Positions 45,526-58,149 of a DNA stretch of 64,000 nt are shown here, in pieces. The notes below the pieces were generated by a model. The model saw only the letters and a program-made list of their open reading frames with translations. It was not told the origin of the DNA and searched no databases. Position 1 is the first letter of the stretch. Each line of letters opens with the position of its first letter. The stretch comes from Unio delphinus (taxonomy: Eukaryota; Mollusca; Bivalvia; Unionida; Unionidae), in the NCBI GenBank assembly GCA_029339505.1, contig JAQISU010000343.1, positions 682,001 to 746,000 on the forward strand. The letters are read 5' to 3'. The position numbers and the translations under genes were made by a program.

Positions 45526-47640
45526 ATAATGTTTTGTGACAAGTACAACTGATTACGATAATCTGCATAGTAGATTTTATGTATATTTGTGTGATTAGAG
45601 ACAAAGTGGTAGAGAAATAAAAGACTACAAATGTATGTACATAGAAGGAAAATACTATGTCATCTGCTAACAATATTTACAATGTTGAATCAAGTGATGG
45701 AAAAGAATGACAACAAATTTATTTTATATGTGGATTTAACAAACGTGCCATAGACTATGTACATGTGTGCAACAGGATATAACTAAACTCCCAACATTAT
45801 GGTAATTTACGGAATGTTCCGAAGTTAACTGTCACAATATTGTCTGTGGAAATCAATTCTCTGTGTTAATATGGAATGTCTGCTAAGACAAAGACAAAGA
45901 GAATGCCAGTTTCTAGGCAAATCTGGTCACATTTTGGATAGAACTGAAAATCAATGAATGAATTGACTAAATTATGTGCACTTTTTGTCACATTAAAGAT
46001 TTCAGTTATTGAAATCAGTAGGTGATGTGGGGGCGACAAACAAACAGGGAGGTATATTTAGACTGTAGTTCAGTAATTTTCCTTGAACATTTTGCTTTGA
46101 TAAATTATGACAATGCCAATAGCACTTGCTCTGAATATGTCTAATCGATTCCTAATGGTAAATGAATTGCAGTGTTCAAGGAAAAGAAGAAAAAAAAATA
46201 GTTATATTACATAAACCCCCTTAAAATGAGTTCACATTATCCATTTTAGTGTACACCAATACATGTAAGACCTTGACTCTGATATTTATGTTGTGGTCTT
46301 ACAGCCTAACTGTGTAGTGTGTTTTGATATCAACTAACGTCATAACAAAGTCAAAGTTTTGGGAAAATTTCACACAACTTTAACAGTATTTCAACATACC
46401 TCAACTACTGTCGCATTTTAACAAATTCAAATGTATGTCAATGAAACATGAAAATGCATTCATTTGCAAGTGTCATATTTTTACTCCACCTGGATAAAAA
46501 GCAGCACAGTAGCTATATTAATTATTTATAAATTTGTGGAAGTGTTATATGGCTGCCAAGTGAGATATTCCTTAAACTTTGAATACTCATTCCGATGTCA
46601 ACCAATATCGAAGAAGATAAGCAAGCCCGTTATTTGAATAGTAAGACATAGCACTAAAACAAAAACAGCATGTGCTCTTCTACAGTTTAGGACTACGCCA
46701 ATACCAGTAACTCATTGCAAATTGCAATGCCATTTAAAAAAAAAAAAAAACAGCTGTTGTATATGTCTAAACTAATCTGTTTAATTTTGATCCAAGTCCT
46801 TTTGTCCTTCCTTTCCAGTTCTTTCTCAAAACCCACATATAATGTAACTTATGACAGCATTGTACAAAGCTGAAGAGGTCGGAGACGGGTGGGGGTGGGG
46901 TAGGGTGGTTAATGTTTTTAGGAAACGGCAAAACTATTTACTTTATCTTATGATCAAACAACACCAACGTTAGTTACAGATCTCACATGAAAGTTCAAAC
47001 GTATCCTGAATTTATAACTGAATAAATCTAAATAGATGTCAACCTTAGTTGTGTGTCCTATTGATCAGCTACAATAATCGTTCTTGTCTTCTGCCAGATG
47101 ACATGTCGCGGTACTTCTATTTTGATCGGGAAAGTCCCATTGTTGAATACGCGCGGTTGGCAAAGTCTCGCGCAGAAGTAAACAAATAAAAAATACAAAT
47201 TGGTTAATGAACACTCTTACATACAAATTATTTGTATCTAATAAAATTTAAACTGTAAAATTATGTTTGCATTCTTAAAAAAAAAACAACTTTCAAATAA
47301 AAGGAGGAAATGTCCATTGGCTCTTACTAATCATCAAACACAAACAAATATCATACTCTTAGCGGAATACAAAATAGTCACTAAAAATATATGAAAACAC
47401 GCTCAAGCAGACTCAAGCAATTTTCATTACTAAGCGTGTCGTTGCATATTTCACTTTTGCATGCAGATATATTTAATATATTTAACATCTTATGTGTGAC
47501 AAAACTGAAAGATCTACAGCACCTTAGTTTCAGGGGCGCACCTCCTGAATTATTTTCGGGGGGCAAACATGTAGTGCTCAACTATTACATTTTATGGATA
47601 TAGGAAAAAATAGATAGGCCAACCTCATGTTTAACTAGGC
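45526..47640. other. AT-rich sequence without a coding gene
   Basis: No exon or repeat array recognised. It contains a poly-A tract at about 46735 and a small GC-rich patch at 47090-47180, described separately. Confidence 0.5.
47080..47190 (-). promoter_or_regulatory. Possible TOPBP1 promoter or first non-coding exon
   Basis: A local CpG cluster (GAATACGCGCGGTTGGC, GTCTCGCGCAGAAG) in an otherwise CpG-poor stretch, about 5 kb upstream of the TOPBP1 start codon. The TTGGCAAA and GCGCG words are E2F-like, which would suit a replication gene. This is inference from composition only. Confidence 0.25.
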
Positions 47641-47669
47641 CAACCTCATGTTTAACTTTGTGATTTTGT

Positions 47670-47671
47670 GA

Positions 47672-47762
<91 letters not shown>
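47670..47762. repeat. (CT)n microsatellite
   Basis: About 45 CT repeats with one interruption. Confidence 0.97.
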
Positions 47763-47899
47763 GATTTGCTTTTATTCACTCCAGATATAGGTTACAGCCT
47801 TTAATCCACGATGACTTTTGCTCATTTTAGGATAATATGTACAACTCATGGATTGTTAATCCACTAAAGTACTGGGAAAAATTATATTAGGTATTTTTT

Positions 47900-48330
47900 T
47901 CTTCTTCTGTGTGTTGTACTCGACTTTTATTGTCGGTAAATCCGCTACGTGTTTTCTTTTATCTACATTCAGAGTTGTCGATGATTTTTTTTTCTTCAGC
48001 CAACACAATCTCGAATTCGGCCATGCTAATTATTTTATTTCGCATCGTCAATATTTTCTGCTCGTGTTGAAATTACTTTGTGACGCTGCAAGAAATTCTG
48101 AGTCGGGTGTATGTCAGAACGTAATTATATCGAAATGAATTTGCTAGTATCATCAGAGATACCTATTACTATCGATATGGCCCTAATAGGCTAATAATAA
48201 TGCCAATTTGTGTACCTATAATAACTGATGTAGTCCTTCTATTAACAGTGTAATTGCGTAGTAGAAAATGCTCTATAGGCTGACCTTGATCACGTGCAAC
48301 ATTCACGTGCACACGTCGATCAGGTGCAAC
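47900..48330 (+). other. Possible coding remnant, left edge of the fossil block
   Basis: A 75-codon plus-strand frame at 47911-48138 has a protein-like second half (HNLEFGHANYFISHRQYFLL). CpG use rises from here rightward. No family is recognised and the start is arbitrary. Confidence 0.25.
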
Positions 48331-48552
48331 ATACACTCTTAGTTACCCTTTGCTACTGGCACGCTGTTAAACAATCAAATAAAATATAAGTTTTTTGTAA
48401 ACATTTTAATTTATTGGGATTGTATGTTCTGGTAGCCTGACATTCTATGAATTTACATATATTTACATATATATGAATTTACATTCCGATTACTAAATGT
48501 AACGAACAAGTGATTCCTTCTTTAATAAGAGTCGAGAGATTTGTTGCCCAGA

Positions 48553-48665
48553 TTAGTTAATATTGGTGTAACATAATCCTAGGTGAGTGTAACTAGGGTT
48601 GATTTATCGGTGAATTCCAATTCATCCTGGTAGGAACAATCACAGTGTTTTTGCACTTGGTGGTG
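48553..48665. repeat. Inverted-repeat arm, left
   Basis: Shares blocks with the complement of 51650-51775: TGGTGTAACATAATC, TTTATCGGTGAATT, AACAATC and TGTTTTT, in the same order and similar spacing. Confidence 0.6.
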
Positions 48666-48749
48666 CAGTTAACGATAAAATGGTTTCACGTGCTTAATGC
48701 AATGATTCAATGGTGGCTATGAGTTGACACACTAGGGTGGTTCCTACTA

Positions 48750-48926
48750 TTAATTTATATTAACGAAATTATATTTAAGTATATATGAGGGGTTGTTAAC
48801 ATTGTTTTCACGTAGATATAAACGAATGAGTGGAACAAAATTACTTATGAAGTTAGCATAACTGGAAAACTGATCCAATGAGCAGTCGGTAAATTCAGCA
48901 ACCTCATCATCGCGCTCAGAATCCAT
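48750..48926 (-). other. 58-codon open frame downstream of the LTR and primer site
   Basis: ATG at 48926 lies about 170 bp after the primer-binding site of the LTR element, where a gag gene would start. The frame begins MDSERDDEVAEFTDCSLDQF and stops at 48750. It is acidic and protein-like, but too short for assignment. A truncated gag or chance are both possible. Confidence 0.25.
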
Positions 48927-49075
48927 CACGTATATTATTTATCCTCAGCGATCCCTGCCCTATAACGTAAACAAGCACTATTCAGCATAAGTACCCACCT
49001 CGGTAATCCCACTTTGGAAACCAATGACGTATATGAAATGATAAATATAATCTTAAACACAAAAACCAAAGATAA

Positions 49076-49115
49076 GTACGAGAGGTCCCGGGTTGAAATC
49101 CCGGACGAGCCCCCA
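49076..49115 (-). other. Primer-binding site with a 3' tRNA-Pro half
   Basis: The minus strand reads TGGGGGCTCGTCCGGGAT starting at 49115, the classical tRNA-Pro primer-binding site, five bases after the end of the LTR. On the plus strand the match to tRNA-Pro continues through the whole T-arm, variable region and the 3' side of the anticodon stem (to 49076), about 40 nt. It includes the post-transcriptional CCA, so it was copied from mature tRNA rather than being a tRNA gene. Confidence 0.8.
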
Positions 49116-49120
49116 ATTTA

Positions 49121-49947
49121 TGTTACGTGCTTAGGCTCGAATAAACAGTAACATAGAAAGAGTGAAAATAACAAGCTTGTACAAACTTAATAAACAATTT
49201 ATTGAGCACAAATATTTTCCAGAAAAGAAAAATAAACTTACGGTTTTAAGAATCAATTCCAAAATTAATCCAAAAATAATTCAAAATATAATCCACTAGT
49301 GAAATCGCAAAAGTCCTGGTAATAAAATGTCCAAATAATTTCAAGTTCGAATCTTAGTGAAGTATCGAAGATGAAAGACGATGTCACGTGATGAAGTCAG
49401 TTCTTGGTAATGAAATTCAATGAGCAAAATTATTTTCCAGATAAATAACAAAATAAATCCTCTTGATCCAAACGAATTGAAATAATTTCCAATACAAGGT
49501 AATTTAAAATAACTCAAAACGACACACAACCTAGTATTATAACAGCCCAACTTCTACTAAATAGTTCGCTCCAAAACATAATTTATATACCTGTTTTTAC
49601 GTAAACAAGAAAGTGGTCACGTGATCTTATAGGATCTTTAAGAACAAATTTACGTTCAAAAATTCTTGTACACAAAATATGACCCAACTAAAAACTGAAA
49701 GATGTTTATAATAATGCTCCATAATGTCCTTGGAATAAACCAATCATTTTAAAAGCTTGTTTACACCTCTGAAGCCAGTTCAGAAATGAGGTCAACACAT
49801 GGTGTTTATTCTTAGAGTACATGTCATCCTAATTTCTAAAACAAATCTCCCAATGAATGAATCTTAAATTTAAAATGTCAAATTTAAATCTGACAAAATA
49901 AACAATTAAAATAAAAAATAAATGACCCAAATCAAATACACGTAACA
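49121..49947 (-). mobile_element. 5' LTR of an LTR retrotransposon, family 1 copy 3
   Basis: An 827-bp homologue of the solo LTRs at 18173 and 34822, with 9-bp inverted ends TGTTACGTG and CACGTAACA. A TATA-like TTTATATAC on the plus strand near 49580 and TTTATT near 49197 are the reversed promoter and polyadenylation words. It is followed on the minus strand by the primer-binding site, so this is a 5' LTR of a truncated element. No 3' LTR, protease or polymerase is seen. Confidence 0.88.
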
Positions 49948-50029
49948 TTGATAAATGTTCAGTCCTTCAAACTGAATTTCATGTCAGGTGACTAACGATG
50001 TTGATAATGAAAATGTGAAAAATTCCATA

Positions 50030-50150
50030 ACAGTACTGTTAATTACTGAACAAAATCACGACCAATCATAACAGCACTGTTAATTACTGAACAAAATCAC
50101 GACGAATCATAACATCACTATCAATTGCTGGAACAAAATCACGACCAAGA
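50030..50150. repeat. 41-bp repeat, 3 copies
   Basis: The unit is TTAATTACTGAACAAAATCA plus CGACCAATCATAACAGCACTG. Confidence 0.88.
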
Positions 50151-50154
50151 TGCC

Positions 50155-50555
50155 GCTTTAAATTCGTCAACATTCTCATTCGACCCATATGATACAAACA
50201 ACAAACAATATCGAGGTGTCACCACGTATGCGTAACCCAATGAGTACTGAGTCGTGTTGTCAAATCCAGGATGACACTATCGGTTGCACGCGTCGTGTGT
50301 TGCTTTCACCATCGACGCACGTTCTTTACCCCAAAAGACACAATAAAAATGGTTGACGGATTTTACCATCACGAGTAAATCAAAATTAGTTGAAGGCGTG
50401 GCCTTCTGCTTGAAGTACCTGGTGCTCGAAGACCTCATCCCTATGCCATTCGGCGATTTGTTTCTGGCAAACGAAATCCGTTTTCCAAACGTCCAAGCGC
50501 TGATGCTAATAACGCAGATATCGCTTCTGGACTCGGTGTTTTCGTGATATGACAT
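50155..50555 (+). pseudogene. Decayed intronless coding segment, part 1
   Basis: A plus-strand frame from about 50153 carries protein-like sequence (FSFDPYDTNNKQYRGV) with several in-frame stops. A second frame at 50353-50547 follows, with VEGVAFCLKYLVLEDLIPM and PFGDLFLANEIRFP. The opposite strand also has a 92-codon frame over 50277-50555, and which strand was coding cannot be decided from composition. No family is recognised. Confidence 0.4.
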
Positions 50556-50639
50556 TATTATTCGTCGTTGACCATCCAGTTCTTTTTAAAGACCGATTAA
50601 ACCCTTGACCAGGACGTGAATAAATTTGTTGTATAATGC

Positions 50640-51054
50640 TTGACAAACATGACTATTCCCGAGGCTGGCACAGAAAGAAGGCAGATCTATATGACAAACA
50701 AGCCCAAAGCGATCTGGGACAAGTTCAACATGTTGATGATATTTAGTGGATTGACGCACATAAACTCACAAACATTCATTCAGCTTGCGTGATGTTGACT
50801 AATCGTGGAATGTGCTTCGGAATAAATACGTGGAGGATACCCTGAGCCCGTATAATTTGGATAGGGCTTGCATCAAGGCGGCGAAGCAAAAGAAAAACCC
50901 GGAAGCATTAAAGTTAAAATCGGAAGTGTTGAAAATGCAAAAAATACCATCACCCAAACAAACAAATAAATGTAAAAACACCCCACCTGACCCCCCCCCC
51001 CCAAACAAAAAACCCCTACACAAAACTACTGGCGGTCACGTCTTCGGTGATTGA
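50640..51054 (+). pseudogene. Decayed intronless coding segment, part 2
   Basis: At 50651-50790 a 47-codon frame reads MTIPEAGTERRQIYM and later AIWDKFNMLMIFSGL before a stop. The next frame (50812-51054) reads LRNKYVEDTLSPYNLDRACI then KAAKQKKNPEALKLKSEV. The change of frame with continued protein-like sequence indicates a frameshifted former gene. It ends in a poly-C tract near 50990-51002. Function unknown. Confidence 0.45.
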
Positions 51055-51530
51055 AAAAGCGGTTGCGTTAGGATCCGTAAGAACAGCACCATAGAAGGTT
51101 TTGAAAGAGGCGATTGGAAGCGGGTCTCGAATAAAATGCAAATTATATTTGGGAACCTGAAATGAAGATGCCTTCGGATGTTGTATCTCTGCTAATGATC
51201 GCAATGTATCCATTTACAATATTTTATTTACTTACGGAGATGATGAAAACAATCAAGCTCTTCCAATGCATCTTCGTGCAGGACGAACGTGCATCGATGT
51301 TTTCAAACTGAAGTCTTAAACAGGACCGATAGCTCTTTTTGAATGGTGCAGGTTTTCAACGTTGCTTGAAACTGTTTACTCATACAACAGAGTCGTCTTC
51401 CGCTTGTGTTATTCAACGATGTCGCTGAAAACCAGTATAAACGTCTCGTTAATTTGGGGTGATGCATGTACTCGTGCATTTACTGACACCAAACGAATGC
51501 CTCTTAATATGCGAAATGCCAATTGACATC
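51036..51530 (+). pseudogene. Decayed intronless coding segment, part 3
   Basis: One plus-strand frame stays protein-like for about 165 codons, interrupted only by stops near 51080, 51160 and 51320 and ending at 51527. Segments include SSVIEKAVALGSVRTAP, VSIYNILFTYGDDENNQALP, MHLRAGRTCIDVFKLKS and RVVFRLCYSTMSLKTSINVS. Constant frame with point nonsense changes is the pattern of an old inactivated gene. Short opposite-strand frames are by-products. Family unknown. Confidence 0.5.
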
Positions 51531-51649
51531 TATGGATGCCAGCGTCAGATTGAAATCGATCGTCGGGGTAATGTAATATTAAATCGAGAAGGGTATGGAT
51601 CACTGAACTAACACGCGAACGCGATAATGCGCCATAAACAGAAGCTACA

Positions 51650-51775
51650 TCGTCGTCGGATGTAAAAACACCTATGGATTGTTTCTAGAACGATTAGACG
51701 CAATTCACCGATAAATACAGCTGATTGATTGATCTTAGTTGATTATGTTACACCAGCACTAACTCATAAGAACTT
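51650..51775. repeat. Inverted-repeat arm, right
   Basis: The complement of 48553-48665 in ordered blocks (GATTATGTTACACCA, AATTCACCGATAAA, GATTGTT, AAAAACA). Identity is partial, so the pair is old. Confidence 0.6.
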
Positions 51776-51838
51776 ATGCTAATATTAGTACCTTGAACCG
51801 ATAACAGTTCGTGGACGAACACATGCACGGTCGTTGAG

Positions 51839-52205
51839 ATGCCACGGAGGGACATAATTAATCTACTTCTAGAAGAAATGAGAACAAAAATAAACATTAC
51901 CCGCGAAATACATAATTTATGTACTCTCCCCGACTACAACAGTTCACTTAGATGTGGAGGGAATAGCAAGCATGAAGACTATCCTTGGCACGCCAATCAG
52001 ATTTGCTGTCGGCGCTATGTCGATAGCAAACGCAGTAAGAAGCATCGCTGGCGAAATCATTTTAGCATGATATTGGAATTTCGTCTGGATTTGTATTCGA
52101 CTTCGTACTAGTTTTTTGGGGGGAAACTTAAAGATGCTAACAGGTAACATGGTGTTCTTGAGTACTTCAGTAGCCGCCCTTTCATAAAAACCCAGATAAT
52201 AAAAT
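51839..52205 (+). pseudogene. Decayed intronless coding segment, part 4
   Basis: ATG at 51839 opens MPRRDIINLLLEEMRTKINI then a Thr/Arg/His-containing helix-like stretch to about 51955. The reading then shifts frame to IASMKTILGTPIRFAVGAMS then IANAVRSIAGEIILA and a stop, and a further fragment (MLTGNMVFLSTSVAALS) ends near 52185. The small-residue-rich shifted part could be a membrane or coiled segment. No homology claimed. Confidence 0.45.
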
Positions 52206-53500
52206 AAACAACTGAGTACCCGTGGAAAAAAAAAGTATTCCAAGTTTAAATCGGGACACAGAATAACAATTACAGTTCGTGGCTCGTGTCGTGTGCGCAT
52301 TTATTCATGGTCATAGCTGCTCGTATAGTTGCTTAAAATGTACCTGTCATACATGTACTATATAAATAATACAAGAGAGGACATTTCTTTTCTTTCTCAA
52401 ACGACCTATTTAAGAATTAACGCTGATATTTAAAGCTAGACCGTTCTAACTTCGTGCATGTCAATGGCTAGTGCGTCATTTAAATCGTAAACGCGTTTGT
52501 TTAGAGGTTCTAGTTACATTAGCGAGGTCAATACATTTCGTTGACAGCGACAGCAATTACTGATTACGAAATATTTGATGAAATAAAATTTAAATAAGTA
52601 CTACAATTAAAAAAAAAGGAAAGCACAACATAAATGTCCGGTTCAGCTATTGCCATTTTTGCCTCAAGCTTGTGGGCCTCGAGCGAGTAGTAGCTGTTCA
52701 AGTCAGGTCCGTTGTTCACATGTTTGTTTACTTGACTATTTTTATTAGCGATAAACCCAAGGCAGATGATATATTTTGTCACTGCAAAGGGAGCACAAAA
52801 ACTTGGTTACCGTAACATGCACTTCTTACGTCATGTTACGAAAAACGAACGAAATGGAGACTATACAGAATGAAATTTCTCACTGAAATATATATAAAAA
52901 AGGGAAATCTTTGTCATTTGATAACGCGTGTAAATATGATAAATTTTTTCATTAATTTTTGCTTGAAACAGACTGGATTCTTGAATGTGAATCACTTTTT
53001 CATATATTCATTCTATTTTGATAATACATATGTAGCGGACCAGTCTCAATTACGAATAAAAAAAAAAATATTTTTTTTTTAAACGATCTGCACCGATGTG
53101 ACTGTTGGATGTTATATGACTAATAAATGTTAGAAGAGATGGATTTTGTTAAAACTGGAAAAGACGTTGCCCCGGCACGTCGTTGAGGGACGAACTATGA
53201 CAGGCCGAATATACTACAACAGTCATCGTTTGTGGGCTTTACGACTATTCGCAGAAGTTGTTGTGTTAGGATAGACTTTTTGGTAAAATTAATAAGATTG
53301 CAATTTTCTTTAAATTGTATTAAAGTAATGTTTTATTCATTTATATTAAAGTAAGTTTCTAAAATATATTAAGATTAATTTCATTTACTTCCAAAGCACA
53401 ACTATATATTAATGGAATGAAAATAGTTGCTGTGCAAGCATAAAATTGGCAACGTACATCACTAGCTATACGAATGTACATTGTTGTGTGGAATAAGTGA
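52206..53500. other. Sequence between coding remnants
   Basis: No gene recognised. It contains poly-A and poly-T tracts near 53060-53080 and higher CpG than the left half of the window. Confidence 0.5.
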
Positions 53501-53509
53501 ATGATGCTA

Positions 53510-53850
53510 CTAAAGACATTGTATGCTGTCTTCGATGATTTTCAGTAAGAACTCCCTAGCTGGTCTGTAAGAAATATACAGTTCTAAAATCCAGACAAAT
53601 TTCAAGATTACGCATTGGCGAATTTCCAATCCGGTGACAAAGACTGAGCCTGGCCTTCTGTTAGTGACGTAAAACAAAATGGTTCTTATCAAATGATGAA
53701 CAGACATCGCTGCTGGCTTAGTATATTAAGGGATTACCATATTTGGTACTGACTTGCGCCAAACGAGTATAAGTAAGAGGCGTATATTGTCTAGGTCAGT
53801 CCCTTATACTTTGAAGCTAGCGGCATGTTCGTTTTTTCATTACAGATGTA
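53510..53850 (+). pseudogene. Possible coding remnant, part 5
   Basis: The plus strand carries protein-like words DKFQDYALANFQSGDKD and SVSDVKQNGSYQMMNRHRCW in one frame with interrupting stops. The minus strand has a 65-codon frame across 53510-53707. Weak evidence. Confidence 0.3.
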
Positions 53851-53900
53851 GCTGTTTCTCATCATCGTGGCGACACTCTTTTAAGAGAGCCTGAACTCTT

Positions 53901-53969
<69 letters not shown>
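53901..53969. repeat. (CT)n microsatellite
   Basis: About 34 uninterrupted CT repeats. Confidence 0.97.
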
Positions 53970-53972
<3 letters not shown>

Positions 53973-54820
53973 GATGTAGCCGTATCTACACCGTTATAAG
54001 TGACTCTTTATTTTGAGAGAGTTATTTCATAACAGTTATGGAGAAGATTCTTGAAAATAACGACATAGTGGACTAACATCATAAAAAAAGTTTTTCCGTA
54101 TCAGCAAGAAAATAGATGTCTGTCTTCTTATTCCAGCTACGATTCCGTACCTGAATTTTCCCCCAAGACATTTCTATCATCTGGTGACATCCTTTATCTG
54201 GGAACTCATTCCTTTCTTCTTCCTACCTTCCTGAGTTCCCAGCATGTGTTTATGAGAACAAACCGTAATTCTTCCAACAAAAGTTCTCATAAAAGTTGTA
54301 AACGTGCAAACTATAATAAAGTGAGTGTTATGCATAAATCAGTCTCTTTTGTGTCTTTACTCTTGCATTAAGTACTAATCCACGTGGGTGTAAACGATTT
54401 GTAACAAAAATGTAACTGCTGATCCAGGTAATTAGGAAAAAAAACAAATGTACGTTAAATAAAATAAATAAGTACGTTTACATTGCTTTCCGTAATTATG
54501 GCATGTAATATATAGGCTGCTCTTCAAATTTCAGATTACAGATTTAATCAATTACACATATACCTCTCTCATGTTTGAATCTACAACAAAGCAATAAGTA
54601 CTCACATTTGATTTAGATTCCCGATCGATTTAATTGACGGGTACCAGGTAGGAATTTCCCAAAATTGTGACATCACTATTGGAAACCCACTCGCGAGCGT
54701 GATAGTGCAGGCTGAGAAAGGATTCGGCAAAAGTCATGGGATAGGGTAAAACGCTCGAACGCAAAGAAAAATCTTAAATTTTATCACTGATATCTTGCCA
54801 TATTACTTCTGAAGTTGATT
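53970..54820. other. Mostly featureless; short coding remnant at 54665-54751
   Basis: Only the plus-strand frame at 54665-54751 (ITIGNPLASVIVQAEKGFGK) looks protein-derived. The rest is AT-rich without repeats. Confidence 0.4.
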
Positions 54821-56116
54821 TTACATGACTGGTACTCTAGTTTTATATTTACCACTCATATACTCAGCCGCATTACTACTGCTAAGTGTGGTTACTATTA
54901 CGTTATCCTTCCCGACGAATGTTGCAGATGATTTTTGTATCACTAAGTTCTTCAGTAGGACTGCTATAGATGACTTCATATCACTGTTCTTCAGTAGGAC
55001 TGCTATAGATGACTTCATATCACCGATATTCTTCAGATGGACTGCTATAGATGACTTCATATCACCGATGTTCTTCAGTAGGACTGCTATAGATGACTTC
55101 ATATCACCGATGTTCTTCAGTAGGACTACTATAGATGACTTCATATCACTGTTCTTCAGTAGGACTGCTATAGATGACTTCATATCACCGATATTCTTCA
55201 GATGGACTGCTATAGATGACTTCATATCACCGATATTCTTCAGATGGACTGCTATAGATGACTTCATATCACTGATGTTCTTCAGATGGACTGCTATAGA
55301 TGACTTCATATCACCGATGTTCTTCAGTAGGACTGCTATAGATGACTTCATATCACCGATGTTCTTCAGTAGGACTGCTATAGATGACTTCATATCACTG
55401 TTCTTCAGATGGACTGCTATAGATGACTTCATATCACCGATATTCTTCAGATGGACTGCTATAGATGACTTCATATCACCGATATTCTTCAGATGGACTG
55501 CTATAGATGACTTCATATCACCGATGTTCTTCAGTAGGAATGCTATAGATGACTTCATATCACCGATGTTCTTCAGTAGGACTGCTATAGATGACTTCAT
55601 ATCACCGATGTTCTTCAGTAGGACTGCTATAGATGACTTCATATCACTGTTCTTCAGTAGGACTGCTATAGATGACTTCATATCACCGATATTCTTCAGA
55701 TGGACTGCTATAGATGACTTCATATCACCGATATTCTTCAGATGGACTGCTATAGATGACTTCATATCACCGATGTTCTTCAGTAGGACTGCTATAGATG
55801 ACTTCATATCACCGATGTTCTTCAGTAGGACTGCTATAGATGACTTCATATCACCGATGTTCTTCAGATGGACTGCTATAGATGACTTCATATCACCGAT
55901 GTTCTTCAGATGGACTGCTATAGATGACTTCATATCACCGATATTCTTCAGTAGGACTGCTATAGATGACTTCATATTACCGATGTTCTTCAGTAGGACT
56001 GCTATAGATGACTTCATATCACTGATGTTCTTCCGTGGGACTACTTCACATGCTAAATACAGATATATCAACAGGAAAGCTGAACTCATTCTAAAAATAA
56101 ACGACCAATGCTGCAT
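54821..56116 (-). CDS. 431-codon ORF of 14-residue repeats with signal-like N-terminus
   Basis: ATG at 56116 opens a hydrophobic, signal-peptide-like start ([20 protein letters not shown]), then 26 tandem units of [14 protein letters not shown] or [15 protein letters not shown] non-repetitive tail follows ([20 protein letters not shown], then a stop). Units are 42 bp; four are 39 bp, so every length change keeps frame. Hydrophobic positions 2, 6, 9 and 13 give 4-3-4-3 spacing, a double heptad. Position 9 alternates Leu and His. The common ATG/ATA third-base variant is silent (Asn) on this strand but changes Met to Ile on the other. The plus strand is also open for 433 codons (54825-56126), so coding status is uncertain. 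No homologue recognised; it may be only a minisatellite. Confidence 0.35.
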   Translation of the reverse strand: MQHWSFIFRMSSAFLLIYLYLACEVVPRKNISDMKSSIAVLLKNIGNMKSSIAVLLKNIGDMKSSIAVHLKNIGDMKSSIAVHLKNIGDMKSSIAVLLKNIGDMKSSIAVLLKNIGDMKSSIAVHLKNIGDMKSSIAVHLKNIGDMKSSIAVLLKNSDMKSSIAVLLKNIGDMKSSIAVLLKNIGDMKSSIAFLLKNIGDMKSSIAVHLKNIGDMKSSIAVHLKNIGDMKSSIAVHLKNSDMKSSIAVLLKNIGDMKSSIAVLLKNIGDMKSSIAVHLKNISDMKSSIAVHLKNIGDMKSSIAVHLKNIGDMKSSIAVLLKNSDMKSSIVVLLKNIGDMKSSIAVLLKNIGDMKSSIAVHLKNIGDMKSSIAVLLKNSDMKSSIAVLLKNLVIQKSSATFVGKDNVIVTTLSSSNAAEYMSGKYKTRVPVM

Positions 56117-56329
56117 CCTAAATTAGACAGATTCAAATCACAATTAGCTTCATCAACATATCGATTAAACAGATTGGAGATAATTTTTCTCCATGCCGCA
56201 CACCATCAGTCACACGGAAAGACAGAAGTTACACGATCCCCACTGTACTTAATATCCTTGTTTGTCGTATCAATCAAAAAGAGTAGTGTCATAATTGGGG
56301 TTCCGACCACGATCACTTCTGATACATAT

Positions 56330-56330
<1 letters not shown>
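56090..56330 (-). pseudogene. Minus-strand coding remnant
   Basis: Protein-like sequence [20 protein letters not shown] then a stop at 56206. The reading continues one frame over with [20 protein letters not shown] and a second stop near 56093. This pattern indicates a frameshifted old gene. Family not recognised. Confidence 0.35.
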
Positions 56331-56954
<624 letters not shown>

Positions 56955-58112
56955 GTATAATATTAATAGGATGAATGGTATATAATATTAATAGGATGAA
57001 TGGTATATAATATGAATAGGATGAATGGTATATAATATTAATAGGATGACTGGTATATAATATTAATAGGATGAATGGTATACAATATGAATAGGATGAA
57101 TGGTATATAATATTAATAGGATGAATGGTATATAATATCAATAGGATGAATGGTATATAATATTAATAGGATGAATGGTATATAATATTAATAGGATGAA
57201 TGGTATACAATATTAATAGGATGAATGGTATATAATATTAATAGGATGAATGGTATATAGTATGAATAGGATGAATGGTATATAATATTAATAGGTTGAA
57301 TGGTATATAATGTTAATAGGATGAATGGTATATAATATTAATAGGATGAATGGTATATAATATGAATAGGATGAATGGTATATAATATAAATAGGATGAA
57401 TGGTATATAATATGAATAGGATGAATGGTATACAATATGAATAGGATGAATGTTATACAATATGAATAGGATGAATGGTATATAATATTAATAGGATGAA
57501 TGGTATATAATATTAATAGGATGAATGGTATATAGTATTAATAGGATGAATGGTATATAATATTAATAGGATGAATGGTATATAATATTAATAGGATGAA
57601 TGGTATATAATATTAATAGGATGAATGGTATATAATATGAATAGGATGAATGGTATATAATATAAATAGGATGAATGGTATATAATATGAATAGGATGAA
57701 TGGTATACAATATGAATAGGATGAATGTTATACAATATGAATAGGATGAATGGTATATAATATTAATAGGATGAATGGTATATAATATTAATAGGATGAA
57801 TGGTATATAGTATTAATAGGATGAATGTTATACAATATGAATAGGATGAATGGTATATAATATTAATAGGATGAATGGTATATAATATTAATAGGATCAA
57901 TGGTATATAATATGAATAGGATGAATGGTATATAATATGAATAGGATGAATGGTATATAATATTAATAGGATGAATGGTATATAATATTAATAGGATGAA
58001 TGGTATATAATATTAATAGGATGACTGGTATATAATATTAATAGGATGAATGGTATATAGTATTAATAGGATGAATGGTATATAATATTAATAGGATGAA
58101 TGGTATATAAAA
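56955..58112. repeat. 25-bp minisatellite, about 46 copies
   Basis: The unit is AGGATGAATGGTATATAATA plus TTAAT. GAAT, AAAT and TACAATATG variants recur. A block of about 250 bp (57353-57530) is repeated at about 57600-57800. Confidence 0.95.
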
Positions 58113-58149
58113 ACGTAATACAAAAGATTAAATCGCTGTTTCATTTTAA

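Noticed and set aside
47585..47779. Open frame rich in Arg-Glu
   Set aside because: Translated (CT)n microsatellite.
49076..49115. A tRNA-Pro gene
   Set aside because: Only the 3' half is present, with a CCA tail, and it abuts an LTR at primer-site spacing.
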